Notes: a model not told the origin generated them from the sequence alone. A DNA stretch of 7,521 nt from CAZULF01 sp964621215 (GCA_964621215.1 CAZULF010000102.1:1-7521); one strand, 5' to 3'; positions 1 to 6,100 are shown, numbered from the stretch's first letter. Numbers and translations are program-made.

Positions 1-1
1 G

Positions 2-1369
2 CAGCAGAAGTTAAGAGCAATTCAAGGACAAAGATTAGATATATTATTTCATGAAACGATATCTACAGAAAGATATAACATCATTATGATAAATATGTTT
101 TTTTATGGGGTATTAGCGGCTAAATTACTAACATTTTATATGGTGCCAGCTTTCAGAAATGAAATTTTATTGATAGCCAGTGGTGCGAGATATCATCTCA
201 GATCGATGACGAAATGGGGGCAGCGTAAATTACTAGAGCTCGAAGAAGAAATTTACCGCAAATTAAGGCTCGATATTCATTTGGTTGAACAAGAATATCG
301 TGATTTTTTTGCGAGTTTGGGGGTGGGTTTTAAATCAACGCCAACCAAAGGAACCTGTACTTTAACTTTAAATGAATGTAAAGATCCGCAAATACTTAAT
401 GCTATTGCTAGTTTTTTAATGCAAAATAATGCAATAGTTACCGAGAATAATGCTAAAAAATTAGTATTTTATTTTAATACTGAGCTAGGTTTTTTTCCTA
501 TACCTTATCCAAGAGAGAGAGCTTTTGTCGAAACGGATTCGGTTTTAAAATTAATTCTAACACAACCAGAAAAATTTCATATTGCACGAGATTATATGTT
601 TCGAATGCAGTTAAATAACTCATTATTACCGCATGCAAAAGCATTCATTGAGAATTACCAAGTTCAGCAGAAAAATATCCTAGAAATGTCGAGGAATATG
701 CAGAGCTTGATGGTACGTGTCAGTAGTTATGCTCAGGTTCCTTCTCCTTTAGAGGCTCCGGTGATAGAGGAGGTTAGCGCTAGATTTATAATTAAAAAAT
801 CTTACGTGAACATAGTGGCTTGGAGCGAATTTTATAACTTACTTAAAAATTCATTTGAAGATGTAGTTTTAAATCAAGAACAAACTGAAATCCAAATTTT
901 GGGTGTGTCGCAGGTAGATTTTGATAATCTACATCAACAAATCGAGCAGTTAAAAATCCAGCAGAGTAGTTGCTCATCCTCCGCTAGTCAGCATGCAACC
1001 GCAAGCTTTGATTTCGACGTTGATGGTTCGGATGATGATGAGTCGTCTGATTTAGCTATTTCAAATATAAAAGTCACGGGTTTTAATGCTAAACACAAAA
1101 GCAGAGCCACTGTTACATTTCCACGAACTGTTGTTGCTGAGATTGAGAGAGCGTTGACATCAGATATTTCTGGAAAAAATAAGAAAAAACATTTATTCTT
1201 TCGGCAGGTAGCGTCAGGTAAAATGCCGTGCACACTTCATCCCCATTCAGTAGCAAGTGCCGTCGAGTATAAGAAACGACGAGCAACATTACGTATGGAT
1301 TGGAATGGAGGTTCTAATGACGCGCCACAATTAAGCGTGACTAGTGTTAAAATAAATAGTCTGCCTTAG
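2..1369 (+). CDS. Unrecognised membrane-anchored protein, 5'-partial (start lies outside the window)
   Basis: I do not recognise this protein. The reading frame is open from the first bases of the window (codons from position 2) through the first ATG at 86 to a TAG at 1367-1369, giving 455 visible residues. The ATG at 86 has no convincing ribosome binding site, and the 28 codons before it read like protein, so I treat the gene as truncated by the window edge. Visible features, numbered from position 2: a single hydrophobic stretch at about residues 32-51; a charged helical segment just after it (about 75-100); a polar middle; a short Gln/Leu-rich possible helix near 306-321; a Ser/Asp/Glu-rich acidic linker near 322-350; and a Lys/Arg-rich C-terminal part. 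One anchor followed by a long soluble region suggests a membrane-tethered protein, but which side of the membrane is unknown. It converges on folE. No enzymatic motif is seen; a host-directed effector is possible but unsupported. Confidence 0.75.
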   Translation, partial: QQKLRAIQGQRLDILFHETISTERYNIIMINMFFYGVLAAKLLTFYMVPAFRNEILLIASGARYHLRSMTKWGQRKLLELEEEIYRKLRLDIHLVEQEYRDFFASLGVGFKSTPTKGTCTLTLNECKDPQILNAIASFLMQNNAIVTENNAKKLVFYFNTELGFFPIPYPRERAFVETDSVLKLILTQPEKFHIARDYMFRMQLNNSLLPHAKAFIENYQVQQKNILEMSRNMQSLMVRVSSYAQVPSPLEAPVIEEVSARFIIKKSYVNIVAWSEFYNLLKNSFEDVVLNQEQTEIQILGVSQVDFDNLHQQIEQLKIQQSSCSSSASQHATASFDFDVDGSDDDESSDLAISNIKVTGFNAKHKSRATVTFPRTVVAEIERALTSDISGKNKKKHLFFRQVASGKMPCTLHPHSVASAVEYKKRRATLRMDWNGGSNDAPQLSVTSVKINSLP

Positions 1370-1379
1370 TACGCTGTGG

Positions 1380-1940
1380 CTACACGCCATCCCGATTCAA
1401 TAATTGTAAAAACTCATTACGAGTGGGAGCATCATTGCGGAATGAACCCAACATAACAGATGTAGTCATGACTGAATTTTGCTTTTCCACGCCGCGCATC
1501 ATCATACACAAATGCTTTGCTTCAATGATCACGCCGACACCTTCAGCATCAGTTACTTTCATAATGCATTCAGCAATCTGCTTAGTGAGATTTTCTTGAA
1601 TTTGTAGGCGACGACTAAATAAATCGACAATACGCGCTACTTTCGATAAACCTAACACTTTACCAGTTGGAATATATGCCACGTGACATTTACCAATGAA
1701 GGGTAATAAGTGATGTTCGCACAAGGAATACATTTCAATACCTTTAACGATGACCATTTCGTCACTGTCAGAATTGAAAATGGCATTGTTAACAATATCA
1801 CCTAGATCCTGCTCATATCCAGCCGTCAAAAATTGCATGGCTTTGGCAGCACGATGCGGGGTGCGTAGTAAACCCTCGCGTTTGGGGTCTTCACCTATTT
1901 CTATTAATATTTTTTCGTATAATGATTCAAGAGTTTTCAT
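1380..1940 (-). CDS. folE: GTP cyclohydrolase I (FolE)
   Basis: This enzyme converts GTP to 7,8-dihydroneopterin triphosphate plus formate, the first step of tetrahydrofolate (and other pterin) synthesis, in the cytoplasm as a homodecamer in known relatives. The 186-residue product carries the family signatures: an early EDPxREGLLRTPxR segment, SLCEHHLLPF with Cys74 and His77 as zinc ligands and His76 beside them, a KVLGLSKVARI segment, and HLCMMMRGV with the third zinc Cys at 145. The 71-residue spacing between the two Cys equals that of the E. coli enzyme, so this is the zinc-dependent type IA form. I chose the ATG at 1940 because a GGAAA-type ribosome binding site lies 9 bases upstream; an in-frame ATG at 1967 would add nine residues unlike the family and has no such site. 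hinT lies upstream in the same orientation, 132 bases away across a hairpin-rich repeat. Length is slightly short of E. coli FolE (222), mostly at the N-terminus, as in many bacteria. Confidence 0.97.
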   Translation of the reverse strand: MKTLESLYEKILIEIGEDPKREGLLRTPHRAAKAMQFLTAGYEQDLGDIVNNAIFNSDSDEMVIVKGIEMYSLCEHHLLPFIGKCHVAYIPTGKVLGLSKVARIVDLFSRRLQIQENLTKQIAECIMKVTDAEGVGVIIEAKHLCMMMRGVEKQNSVMTTSVMLGSFRNDAPTRNEFLQLLNRDGV

Positions 1941-1980
1941 AATAAGTTTTCCAAATATTATTGTCATATAAACATAATTC

Positions 1981-2056
1981 GTCGTCCCGCGGCTTGTCCG
2001 CGGGATCCAGAATACATCGACACGACATGGAGCCCGCGAACAAGTCGCGGGACGAC
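1981..2056. repeat. GC-rich double-hairpin REP-like element between hinT and folE
   Basis: There are two back-to-back hairpins. The first has the stem TCCCGCGG (1985-1992) pairing with CCGCGGGA (1998-2005) around a CTTGT loop. The second has CCCGCGA (2033-2039) pairing with TCGCGGG (2045-2051) around ACAAG. The outer ends also match each other inversely over 11 bases: GTCGTCCCGCG at 1981-1991 and its complement at 2046-2056. ACGACATGG occurs twice (2022-2030 and 2052-2060). The GC richness contrasts with the AT-rich neighbourhood. This architecture is typical of REP/BIME-type intergenic repeats. It lies downstream of hinT, so it may help to terminate or protect the hinT transcript, or attenuate read-through into folE. 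Confidence 0.75.
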
Positions 2057-2072
2057 ATGGTGTCAGAGTGTT

Positions 2073-2414
2073 TTACCCGGGGGGCCAATGCATACGGCGT
2101 CCACCTAACAAATGCATATGAATATGTCCTACAGTTTGCCCACCATCATGATTGCAATTAACAACCAAACGGTACCCTGGTTCGCTCAGGCCTTCGATTT
2201 GCGCTATTTTCAGCGCGGCAGTCATCATTTGTCCTAATAATAGCTGATCTTCGGAGGCAACTTCACTCAAGCTGGCAATATGCTTCTTGGGTATAATCAA
2301 TTTATGCGTTGGCGCCTGCGGATTGATATCGTTAATAATCAGCACATTATCATTCTGATAATCAATTTTAACAGGTATTTCTTGCTTCGCGATTTTACAA
2401 AATATACAATCCAT
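2073..2414 (-). CDS. hinT: HIT-family purine nucleoside phosphoramidase (HinT)
   Basis: HinT-branch histidine triad proteins hydrolyse adenosine and other purine nucleoside 5'-phosphoramidates (and aminoacyl-adenylates) as cytoplasmic dimers. The 113-residue product is a full-length single HIT domain: CIFCKI at the N-terminus (Cys3 and Cys6), INPQAPTHKLIIPKKHI in the middle (His45), then GGQTVGHIHMHLLGGRRM near the C-terminus with the triad His97, His99 and His101. His99 matches the usual nucleophile position. Cys3/Cys6 with His45 resembles the zinc site found in many, but not all, HIT proteins. It ends in HWPPG, an ending common among gammaproteobacterial HinT proteins. The start is well supported by AAAGGA six bases before the ATG. 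It is divergent from trhO and lies upstream of folE in the same direction. The name is secure at family level; the physiological substrate is not. Confidence 0.95.
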   Translation of the reverse strand: MDCIFCKIAKQEIPVKIDYQNDNVLIINDINPQAPTHKLIIPKKHIASLSEVASEDQLLLGQMMTAALKIAQIEGLSEPGYRLVVNCNHDGGQTVGHIHMHLLGGRRMHWPPG

Positions 2415-2442
2415 GACTGATCCTTTATGGCTTTGAAAAGAC

Positions 2443-2472
2443 AGTATATTAAAATTAAGGCTATGGAGGCAA
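2443..2472 (-). promoter_or_regulatory. Candidate sigma70 promoter for hinT
   Basis: Read on the minus strand, TTGCCT (complement of 2467-2472) is followed after 18 bases by TATACT (complement of 2443-2448). These match the -35 and -10 consensus at 4/6 and 5/6 positions. Transcription would begin roughly 20 bases before the hinT start codon. It lies just outside the large inverted repeat. AT-rich DNA gives such matches by chance. Confidence 0.4.
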
Positions 2473-2480
2473 GTATATCC

Positions 2481-2562
2481 TTGTAGCCTGGATGCAGCGA
2501 AGCGGAATCCGGGTTTTCTGTTCGAGAACCCCGGATTCCGCTTCGCTGCATCCAGGTTACAA
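2481..2562. repeat. Large near-perfect inverted repeat (33-bp arms) between hinT and trhO
   Basis: The left arm, 2481-2513, begins TTGTAGCCTGGATGCAGCG and ends GGAATCCGGG. It pairs base for base with 2530-2562; the only irregularity is G2486 opposite T2557, a wobble pair in RNA. The 16-base centre (2514-2529) contains TTCTGTTCGAGAA, which can extend the stem slightly. The same arm sequence occurs twice more in this window, as single copies at 3313-3352 and 3941-3975, so it is a dispersed family of REP/REPIN type rather than a simple terminator. It fills most of the hinT-trhO divergent intergenic region. Confidence 0.9.
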
Positions 2563-2591
2563 AGACTGATTTTTTACGTTGAGAGCATTCA

Positions 2592-3293
2592 ATGATGATA
2601 AACATATCCGGTTATAAATTCGTTAACTTGACGGATTTAGTAGAATTAAAAGCTGATTTATTAGCTTATTGCCAAGCACTGGCGATTAAAGGCACTATTT
2701 TGTTAAGTCAGGAAGGTATTAATGTTACTCTAGCTGGCACCAACGTGGCAATTGATGCTTTTATCCATTATTTAAAAGCAAAGCCTAGTTTTGCTGATAT
2801 GACATTCAAATTCAGTCAAAGCGAAAGTCAACCATTCAAACGCATGTTAGTGAAACTTAAAAAAGAAATTATTACCATGGGTGTACCCGAAGTCGATCCT
2901 ATCAATCATCCAGCACCTAATCTTGCGCCGCATAAATTTAAACAATGGCTGGATGAAGGTAAAGAAGTTGTTGTGATCGATACACGCAATGAATATGAAT
3001 ACGAAATGGGGACTTTTAAAAATGCTGTTAATTTACATATTGATCATTTCAGTGAATTTCCCGCAGCGATTCAACAGCTGGATCCTGCGACAAAAACCAA
3101 ACCAGTCGTAGTGTTTTGTACGGGAGGCATTCGGTGCGAAAAAGCGGCGCCGTATCTACAGCAACAAGGTTTTCAGGAAGTATATCAATTAGAAGGTGGA
3201 ATTTTAACGTACTTTGAACAATGTGGCGGCGCCCATTATCAAGGTGATTGTTTTGTTTTTGATGAAAGAGTAGTGGTGAGCCCAGCAGCATAG
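2592..3293 (+). CDS. trhO: tRNA uridine(34) hydroxylase, short TrhO/YceA (UPF0176) rhodanese-family protein
   Basis: TrhO hydroxylates U34 of tRNAs to 5-hydroxyuridine, the first step toward cmo5U-type wobble modifications; this role is established for E. coli YceA and inferred here. The 233-residue product has the two-part family layout. An N-terminal domain carries GTILLSQEGINVTLAGT (residues 34-50). A rhodanese domain of about residues 110-210 has VVVIDTRNEYEYEMGTF (126-142) and the active loop CTGGIRC with Cys176 and Cys182, followed by YQLEGGILTYFEQCGG. It stops soon after DCFVFDERV, so it lacks the Cys-rich C-terminal extension of the 350-residue E. coli protein; shorter forms of this family are known. 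ATG at 2592 or 2595 could start it; GAGAG at 2581-2585 supports 2592. The long inverted repeat ends only 30 bases upstream. Confidence 0.93.
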   Translation: MMINISGYKFVNLTDLVELKADLLAYCQALAIKGTILLSQEGINVTLAGTNVAIDAFIHYLKAKPSFADMTFKFSQSESQPFKRMLVKLKKEIITMGVPEVDPINHPAPNLAPHKFKQWLDEGKEVVVIDTRNEYEYEMGTFKNAVNLHIDHFSEFPAAIQQLDPATKTKPVVVFCTGGIRCEKAAPYLQQQGFQEVYQLEGGILTYFEQCGGAHYQGDCFVFDERVVVSPAA

Positions 3294-3312
3294 GCTCATC
3301 GTTTATAGTCTC

Positions 3313-3352
3313 TGTAGCCTGGATGAAGCGCTAGCGGAATCCGGGGTTCTGT
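3313..3352 (+). repeat. Single copy of the TGTAGCC...GGAATCC repeat arm, trhO-ppa spacer
   Basis: TGTAGCCTGGATGAAGCG, then CTAGCGGAATCCGGGG, then TTCTGTT, matches the left arm and part of the centre of the 2481-2562 element. It differs by a few bases in the middle, where CGCTAGCG (3329-3336) makes its own 8-base palindrome. The reverse arm that would complete the hairpin is absent; a different palindrome (3358-3377) follows instead. Confidence 0.8.
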
Positions 3353-3357
3353 TGTAG

Positions 3358-3377
3358 GGGCGATTCACGAATTGCCC
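3358..3377. repeat. Short palindrome before ppa
   Basis: GGGCGATTC (3358-3366) pairs with GAATTGCCC (3369-3377) across a two-base centre, with one G-T wobble at 3362/3373. It begins right after the incomplete repeat arm and ends about eight bases before the ppa ribosome binding site, so it would lie in the ppa leader RNA or the trhO-ppa transcript. It has no T-run, so it is not a standard terminator. Confidence 0.55.
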
Positions 3378-3398
3378 GTCATTAAAGGAAGCTAAAGA

Positions 3399-3935
3399 AT
3401 GAATGTAAATAAAGTTGGGACAGGTGAAAAAGCGCCAGAAGAAGTCAATGTTATTATTGAGATTCCTGCGCAAAGCGGTCCCATAAAATATGAAGTGGAT
3501 AAAGCCAGTGGCGCGATGTTTGTTGATCGCTTCATGAGTACCGCAATGTTTTATCCCTGCAATTATGGCTATATTCCACAAACATTATCAGAAGATGGTG
3601 ACCCAGTAGATGTGTTAGTCATTACACCCGTACCATTAATTTCAGGTTCTGTGGTGAAAGTACGCCCCATTGGTATGTTAAAAATGACAGACGAAGCAGG
3701 GCCTGATGCAAAGTTGCTCACTGTGCCAACAGAAAAATTATTACCAATGTATGCATTTATGAAGGAATATACAGATGTGCTTCCACATTTGTTAGCGATG
3801 ATTACGCATTTCTTTGAACATTACAAAGATTTGGAAACCAACAAATGGGTGAAGGTCGATGGCTGGGAAGGTTCCGCCGCGGCTAAAAAAGAAATTCTGT
3901 TGAGTATTGAGAGATACCATAAGGCAAAAGAGTAA
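3399..3935 (+). CDS. ppa: Inorganic pyrophosphatase, family I
   Basis: This enzyme hydrolyses pyrophosphate to two phosphates in the cytoplasm, pulling nucleotide, nucleic-acid and aminoacyl-tRNA synthesis forward. The 178-residue product is full length for the hexameric bacterial family. The catalytic and metal-binding residues known from E. coli PPase all have counterparts, each one number higher: Glu21, Lys30, Glu32, Arg44, Tyr56, Asp66, Asp68 and Asp71 in the DGDPVDV signature, Asp98, Asp103 and Lys105 in MTDEAGPDAKLL, and Tyr142-Lys143 in HYKD. The start is supported by AAAGGA nine bases before the ATG at 3399. It follows trhO by 105 bases and precedes the DUF945 gene by 92 bases, all on the same strand, with inverted copies of one repeat arm in the two spacers. 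I saw no convincing promoter of its own, so read-through from trhO is possible. Confidence 0.97.
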   Translation: MNVNKVGTGEKAPEEVNVIIEIPAQSGPIKYEVDKASGAMFVDRFMSTAMFYPCNYGYIPQTLSEDGDPVDVLVITPVPLISGSVVKVRPIGMLKMTDEAGPDAKLLTVPTEKLLPMYAFMKEYTDVLPHLLAMITHFFEHYKDLETNKWVKVDGWEGSAAAKKEILLSIERYHKAKE

Positions 3936-3940
3936 ACCAA

Positions 3941-3975
3941 CCCCTGGATTCCGCTAGCGTTGCATCCAGGCTACA
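3941..3975 (-). repeat. Single inverted copy of the repeat arm, ppa-DUF945 spacer
   Basis: This is the reverse complement of the TGTAGCCTGGATGC...GGAATCC arm found at 2482-2513 and 3313-3346. It is closest to the 3313 copy, with which it shares the CGCTAGCG core (3952-3959). It can also fold alone: CCTGGAT (3943-3949) pairs with ATCCAGG (3964-3970). With the 3313 copy it brackets ppa as an inverted pair about 590 bases apart. It starts five bases after the ppa stop codon, so it could form the 3' end structure of ppa mRNA, though no T-run follows directly. Confidence 0.8.
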
Positions 3976-4027
3976 TGCTACACTAGCCTCACTTGGGTTT
4001 TTAACTAGTTTGAAGGGTATGAACACC

Positions 4028-5860
4028 ATGAAAAAATGGATCAGTGCAATTGTTGTTTTATTGTTATTAGTTTTATTAGCGGCGCCGGGGGGCATGGGAA
4101 TGCTGGCGCAAAAACGCATTAATCAATTGGTGCAGCAATTACCGGCGGATAGTCCGATTGGTTTGCATATCGTTTCCTATAAACGCGGTTGGTTTAGCTC
4201 AACCATGCAATTGGATGTTACGTTAAATAAAATTCAACACACACCACCGATTCATTTCTTAGTGAATGAAACGATCAAACATGGTCCAGTTATTGTTGAT
4301 TTAAATAATAAATATATGGCATTAGGTCAAGCTTTTGCAACTGGTGAATTGATTGTGCCGGATGATGAACAAGCGTTCTTTAAGCAATATGTTGATCAAA
4401 CTAATTTGCTAAACAGTTCTTTGTTACTGCATTTATTCGGTGGATTTTCACTTAATTTCAATATTGCGGAATTGACTATTAGCGATCCGGCCGATAAGAG
4501 CGTTAAAATTACACTTGAAGGTGTTTCATCCAGTATAGAGATGAATGGAAGAATGGATCGACTAGCGTCTAATTTCCAACTACAATCTTTTTCAGGCCAA
4601 AGCGCGCAAAGCATTTTTGCCTTGAATAATCTCGAAGGTGATTCCAACTTAGCACAAACCCCTCATAAATTATGGTTAGGTAAAGTTAATGTACAAACTA
4701 ACGATGCAAGCTTAAATACCGATAGTAAACCAGTGTTTGATGTAAAAGGCATTCAATACAGCAGTGACAGTAGTGAAACAAAAGGTTTGTTAGATGCTTC
4801 TAACAATGTTTCGTTACAAAGCGTTGCTTTGTATGGTGCTGATTATGGCTCTGGCCAAGTGGGTTTGAGCGTGAAAAATATCAATGCAGAGCCTTTGGAA
4901 GCTTTAAAAGCGCTTACTAAAGAAATTTCACAAGCACAACAAGCGCAAAGTGGTTTAGCTGCAACGCTTAAATTGCAACAAAAAGCGTTGCAATCCAGAC
5001 AGCTTATTTTCCAAATATTAGGTCGAGGTGTGCAATTCGCAATTGAACCTATTGCGTTTAAAACGCCTAAAGGTGAAATTCAAGGTAAATTTACTTTGAA
5101 TTTACCGAACTTGCTTACCGATGACAAAGGTAATCCCGTTGCGCGGCCTATCATCACTATTGGTGCGTTAGTGTCTAATGCCAACAGTGCATTAAGCCTG
5201 AGTATTCCTAAAGTGATTGTGCAAGAGGAGCTGCAAAAATCGATACTGCAAGATATGCAAGCGGTAAATCAAACCCAAGCGACCCCTCTAACACCCGAGC
5301 AACTCAATGATGCAGCAACGCAACGTACCACAGAGCAAGTGCAAAATTGGGTAAGTTCAGGGTTCTTGATTGAAAACGGCAATAATTACGAGTTTTCAGC
5401 AAGTTATGACAAAGGACAGTTATTGGCAAATGGCAAGCCAGTGTTTTCTCCTGTATCGCAAGCGTTTTCTGGTGCAGCTGGAAACCCAACACCAGCAGTG
5501 CCTGCAGTAATGCCTGGCGCGAATGCGACACCGACGGAGGCTCCAGCTCCAGCAGCAAGTTCTGCGCCTGCGGCAACAGCGACTCCAGATGCCTCAACCA
5601 TTTCAGCCGCTCCTACCGCAACGCCAGTAGTGAATCCTGCACCAACTCCCGCAGCCAGTTCTGAGGCGGCCGTGCCGGTCACCATTGTGCCGCCACCAGC
5701 GCCAGCGGCACCAACAGCACAACCGATGCCAGCGCCTGGAGCCATCCCAGCCGCACCGACGCCAGCAACCCAACCGATGCCCGTCCCAGCCCCGGTGCCA
5801 GCACCCGGCTCTATGCCTCTACCTACCCCGCAAGTATCGGATGCTGCCCAAGCGGCATAG
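4028..5860 (+). CDS. DUF945 (YdgA-like) exported protein with long Pro/Ala-rich C-terminal tail
   Basis: The family is of unknown biochemical function; E. coli YdgA is an envelope protein with an N-terminal anchor. From ATG 4028 the product is 610 residues. It opens with MKKW and a hydrophobic run to about residue 26, a signal anchor or signal peptide, so the rest should be periplasmic. The diagnostic DUF945 segment follows: VSYKRGWFSSTMQLDV (about 49-64), then NETIKHGPV (about 80-88). The body to about residue 480 is polar, beta-rich in appearance, and matches the family only loosely to my eye. From about 483 to the end the chain is almost only Ala, Pro, Thr, Ser, Val and Met, with no predicted fold; YdgA relatives normally lack such a tail. 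The start is uncertain: TTG 4010 and ATG 4019 are in frame, but GAAGGG at 4012-4017 lies ten bases before ATG 4028, and MKKW looks like a signal start. A hairpin terminator closes the gene. Confidence 0.85.
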   Translation: MKKWISAIVVLLLLVLLAAPGGMGMLAQKRINQLVQQLPADSPIGLHIVSYKRGWFSSTMQLDVTLNKIQHTPPIHFLVNETIKHGPVIVDLNNKYMALGQAFATGELIVPDDEQAFFKQYVDQTNLLNSSLLLHLFGGFSLNFNIAELTISDPADKSVKITLEGVSSSIEMNGRMDRLASNFQLQSFSGQSAQSIFALNNLEGDSNLAQTPHKLWLGKVNVQTNDASLNTDSKPVFDVKGIQYSSDSSETKGLLDASNNVSLQSVALYGADYGSGQVGLSVKNINAEPLEALKALTKEISQAQQAQSGLAATLKLQQKALQSRQLIFQILGRGVQFAIEPIAFKTPKGEIQGKFTLNLPNLLTDDKGNPVARPIITIGALVSNANSALSLSIPKVIVQEELQKSILQDMQAVNQTQATPLTPEQLNDAATQRTTEQVQNWVSSGFLIENGNNYEFSASYDKGQLLANGKPVFSPVSQAFSGAAGNPTPAVPAVMPGANATPTEAPAPAASSAPAATATPDASTISAAPTATPVVNPAPTPAASSEAAVPVTIVPPPAPAAPTAQPMPAPGAIPAAPTPATQPMPVPAPVPAPGSMPLPTPQVSDAAQAA

Positions 5861-5880
5861 ATCCAGTACCATGAACAAAA

Positions 5881-5904
5881 AAATGCCAGCGAAGGCTGGC
5901 ATTT
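5881..5904 (+). terminator. Intrinsic terminator after the DUF945 gene
   Basis: AAATGCCAGC (5881-5890) pairs perfectly with GCTGGCATTT (5895-5904) around a GAAG loop, 20 bases after the stop codon. Seven A residues lead into the left side (5877-5883), and the right side ends in a short T-run. The A-tract would give a better U-tract on the minus strand, so it could act in both directions. No other function is evident. Confidence 0.8.
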
Positions 5905-6002
5905 AGCTTAATTATTAGAGAAAAAAACACCAGAAATTACAAAGTTATCATTATTTTTTCTTAAATTTTCTTAATTATTCCCCCTAAAACAGCCCTATCC
6001 GA

Positions 6003-6030
6003 TTGATAATTATAAAGAATTATCTAAAAT
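6003..6030 (+). promoter_or_regulatory. Candidate promoter with a GATAATT/AATTATC dyad in its spacer
   Basis: TTGATA (6003-6008) and TAAAAT (6025-6030), 16 bases apart, each match sigma70 consensus at 5/6 positions. An inverted repeat, GATAATT (6005-6011) and AATTATC (6018-6024), fills the space between and overlaps the -35 box, the place expected for a repressor operator. The half sites GATAAT/ATTATC equal the ends of the Fur box, but the gap is eight bases, not seven, and the region is AT-rich, so this is weak evidence. Confidence 0.35.
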
Positions 6031-6070
6031 GTCCTCATTCAGGAAAAGAACACTTTTAAAGCAGAAAATC

Positions 6071-6100
6071 TAGACATCTTTGTATTTATTGCTGTACAAT
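6071..6100 (+). promoter_or_regulatory. Candidate sigma70 promoter for the last gene
   Basis: TAGACA (6071-6076, 5/6 to TTGACA) and TACAAT (6095-6100, 5/6 to TATAAT) are 18 bases apart. Transcription would start near 6107, giving a leader of about 130 bases before the ATG at 6237. This is the best promoter match in the gap and points at the last gene. Confidence 0.5.

Noticed and set aside
1941..1967. Nine-residue N-terminal extension of folE from the ATG at 1967
   Set aside because: It has no ribosome binding site and the extra residues do not resemble the family; the ATG at 1940 has a GGAAA site at suitable distance.
1961..2161. Open frame on the plus strand across the GC-rich repeat and the hinT 3' end
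   Set aside because: It is built from repeat sequence and antisense hinT codons, with no ribosome binding site and no protein-like composition.
2481..2562. Terminal inverted repeats of an insertion sequence
   Set aside because: Only 16 bases lie between the arms and no transposase is nearby; the other copies are single arms without target duplications that I can see.
2339..2605. Minus-strand open frame through the large inverted repeat into hinT
   Set aside because: It reads through palindromic repeat and overlaps the start of hinT out of frame; no coding evidence.
2481..3975. CRISPR-like array from the recurring TGTAGCC arm
   Set aside because: The copies are in both orientations, irregularly spaced, and separated by whole genes; there are no uniform spacers and no cas genes.
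3313..3975. ppa as a mobile cassette carried between the inverted repeat copies
   Set aside because: ppa has ordinary base composition and is a universal housekeeping gene; the repeats belong to a dispersed family, so bracketing alone does not show mobility.
4010..4027. TTG start at 4010 or ATG at 4019 for the DUF945 protein
   Set aside because: The only purine-rich ribosome binding site (GAAGGG, 4012-4017) overlaps or abuts these starts, but fits the ATG at 4028, which begins a typical MKKW signal sequence.
5404..5745. Gly/Ala-rich open frame on the minus strand
   Set aside because: It is the antisense of the Pro/Ala-rich tail of the DUF945 protein; GC-rich low-complexity coding makes the opposite strand stop-free. 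It has no ribosome binding site or family resemblance.
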